Assembly (NCBI RefSeq): GCF_036231965.1
Contig: NZ_CP109499.1
Coordinates: 8,804,001-8,868,000, forward strand
DNA from: Streptomyces sp. NBC_01428
GTDB taxonomy: Bacteria; Actinomycetota; Actinomycetes; Streptomycetales; Streptomycetaceae
Direction: 5' to 3'
Length of the DNA stretch: 64,000 nucleotides
Positions 63,507 to 64,000 of this stretch are shown here, piece by piece. The notes below the pieces were generated by a model, which searched no databases, was not told the origin of the DNA, and saw only the letters and a program-made list of their open reading frames with translations. The translations under genes and the position numbers were made by a program. Each line of letters starts with the position of its first letter. The first letter of the stretch is position 1.

Positions 63507-64000
63507 CGCTGTCTGATCGCGGGGGACTGGCCTCGCCTACAAGGGGCAGCGCAGGTCAGGCTGTACGGGACAGGCTATGCCTCAACGGACTGCCCGCCGA
63601 GGTGACCCGGATTCTCGCGGCGCTGCGCACCGCGCTCGCCGGCGCGCACGTGAAGGACCTCGGCGACCTCCACCCCCCGCTCACCGAGCTGGCCGCGGCC
63701 GGACTGCAGACGCCCGACATCGCCGAAGGCCACCGCCTCGCCGCCGTCCTGCGCGCCTACGTCGCTCCCGCTCCGGCGGGCGCCTCCGAAGCACCTTCGG
63801 TGGCTGCTCCCGCTCCGGCGGCCGCAGCCGACGCCCGAGTTGCCGAGGACGCCGACGAGGAGCGCCGGGATGACGACGACGGGCTGGTCCCGGGGGATGA
63901 GCAGGATGAGCCGGAGGGCGCGATCTTCCCGGCTCTGCGAATCCTCAAGGAGTCGGTGGCCCGGTCAAAGATGCACCCGATCCTGGTCATCCGCACCGAA
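63503..64000 (+). CDS. Hypothetical protein, C-terminally cut by window edge
   Basis: At least 166 residues, open to the right edge. ATG 63503 overlaps the GNAT stop. From about residue 30 the frame has strong coding character: a helical segment LPAEVTRILAALRTAL, then an Ala/Pro linker, an acidic stretch DADEERRDDDDG and IFPALRILKESVARSKMHP. The first 30 residues have weaker codon bias, so the true start could be later, or the gene could be joined to foreign sequence at its 5' end. No family recognised. Confidence 0.6.
   Translation, partial: MTLSDRGGLASPTRGSAGQAVRDRLCLNGLPAEVTRILAALRTALAGAHVKDLGDLHPPLTELAAAGLQTPDIAEGHRLAAVLRAYVAPAPAGASEAPSVAAPAPAAAADARVAEDADEERRDDDDGLVPGDEQDEPEGAIFPALRILKESVARSKMHPILVIRTE

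Overview
The window looks like a stretch of Streptomyces (or close actinomycete) chromosome. GC is very high, third codon positions are strongly G/C biased, GTG starts and translationally coupled ATGA overlaps are common, and F420-type flavoenzymes, an ECF41 sigma factor and many secreted glycoside hydrolases are present. TTA (bldA) codons are rare; I saw only two. The gene mix (regulator/transporter pairs, secreted enzymes, a conflict-type NTPase locus, a toxin-like gene, an IS remnant) suggests an accessory or arm region. No rRNA, tRNA, CRISPR array or complete insertion sequence was seen.

Layout. 1-6.3 kb holds divergent regulator/target pairs with visible operators: MFS/MarR, SDR/LysR, a NiCoT nickel transporter behind a Nur-like box, and TetR/MFS with three tandem operators. 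6.3-10.4 kb is a tightly overlapping minus-strand operon of DedA, two PAP2 phosphatases, a response regulator and a histidine kinase, behind a 33-bp palindrome. 10.6-13.0 kb has a glycosyltransferase and a COG4705-type membrane protein that share an 11-bp-phased repeat in their upstream regions. 13-24 kb is a mixed set: an FG-GAP secreted protein, an MmpS-like protein, a PNPOx-fold enzyme, MFS/LysR, tautomerase/TetR, an FAD monooxygenase, and a Cys-rich gene cut by a stop codon.

24.0-33.9 kb is a five-gene plus-strand cluster: a degenerate vWA protein, a P-loop GTPase, a GAP1-like GTPase-associated protein, a membrane-anchored vWA protein and a Ser/Thr kinase with a beta-propeller. It resembles the GTPase/vWA conflict (immunity-like) systems predicted computationally, and its first gene carries a TTA codon. 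34-36 kb is an MFS/DeoR pair.

36-54 kb is a glycan-degradation region: GH64 glucanase, GH92 mannosidase with paired operators, GH36 and GH27 alpha-galactosidases around a ROK regulator, GH95 and an SGNH esterase. Inside it lie a free-standing small RNA gene with its own promoter and terminator (37.85-38.03 kb) and a secreted scabin/pierisin-like ADP-ribosyltransferase (42.7-43.4 kb). 54-57 kb is a response regulator/histidine kinase/atypical kinase operon preceded by seven copies of a 7-bp repeat. 57-64 kb contains an IS256 remnant, small proteins, an ECF41 sigma factor beside a 66-bp palindrome and a perfect 20-bp tandem duplication, an LUD protein, a Ddn-like F420 enzyme, a SpoIIE-type phosphatase, a 19-residue hydrophobic peptide gene, a GNAT and a gene running off the end.

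Caveat: all assignments come from reading the sequence and from memory of families. No database search was run.
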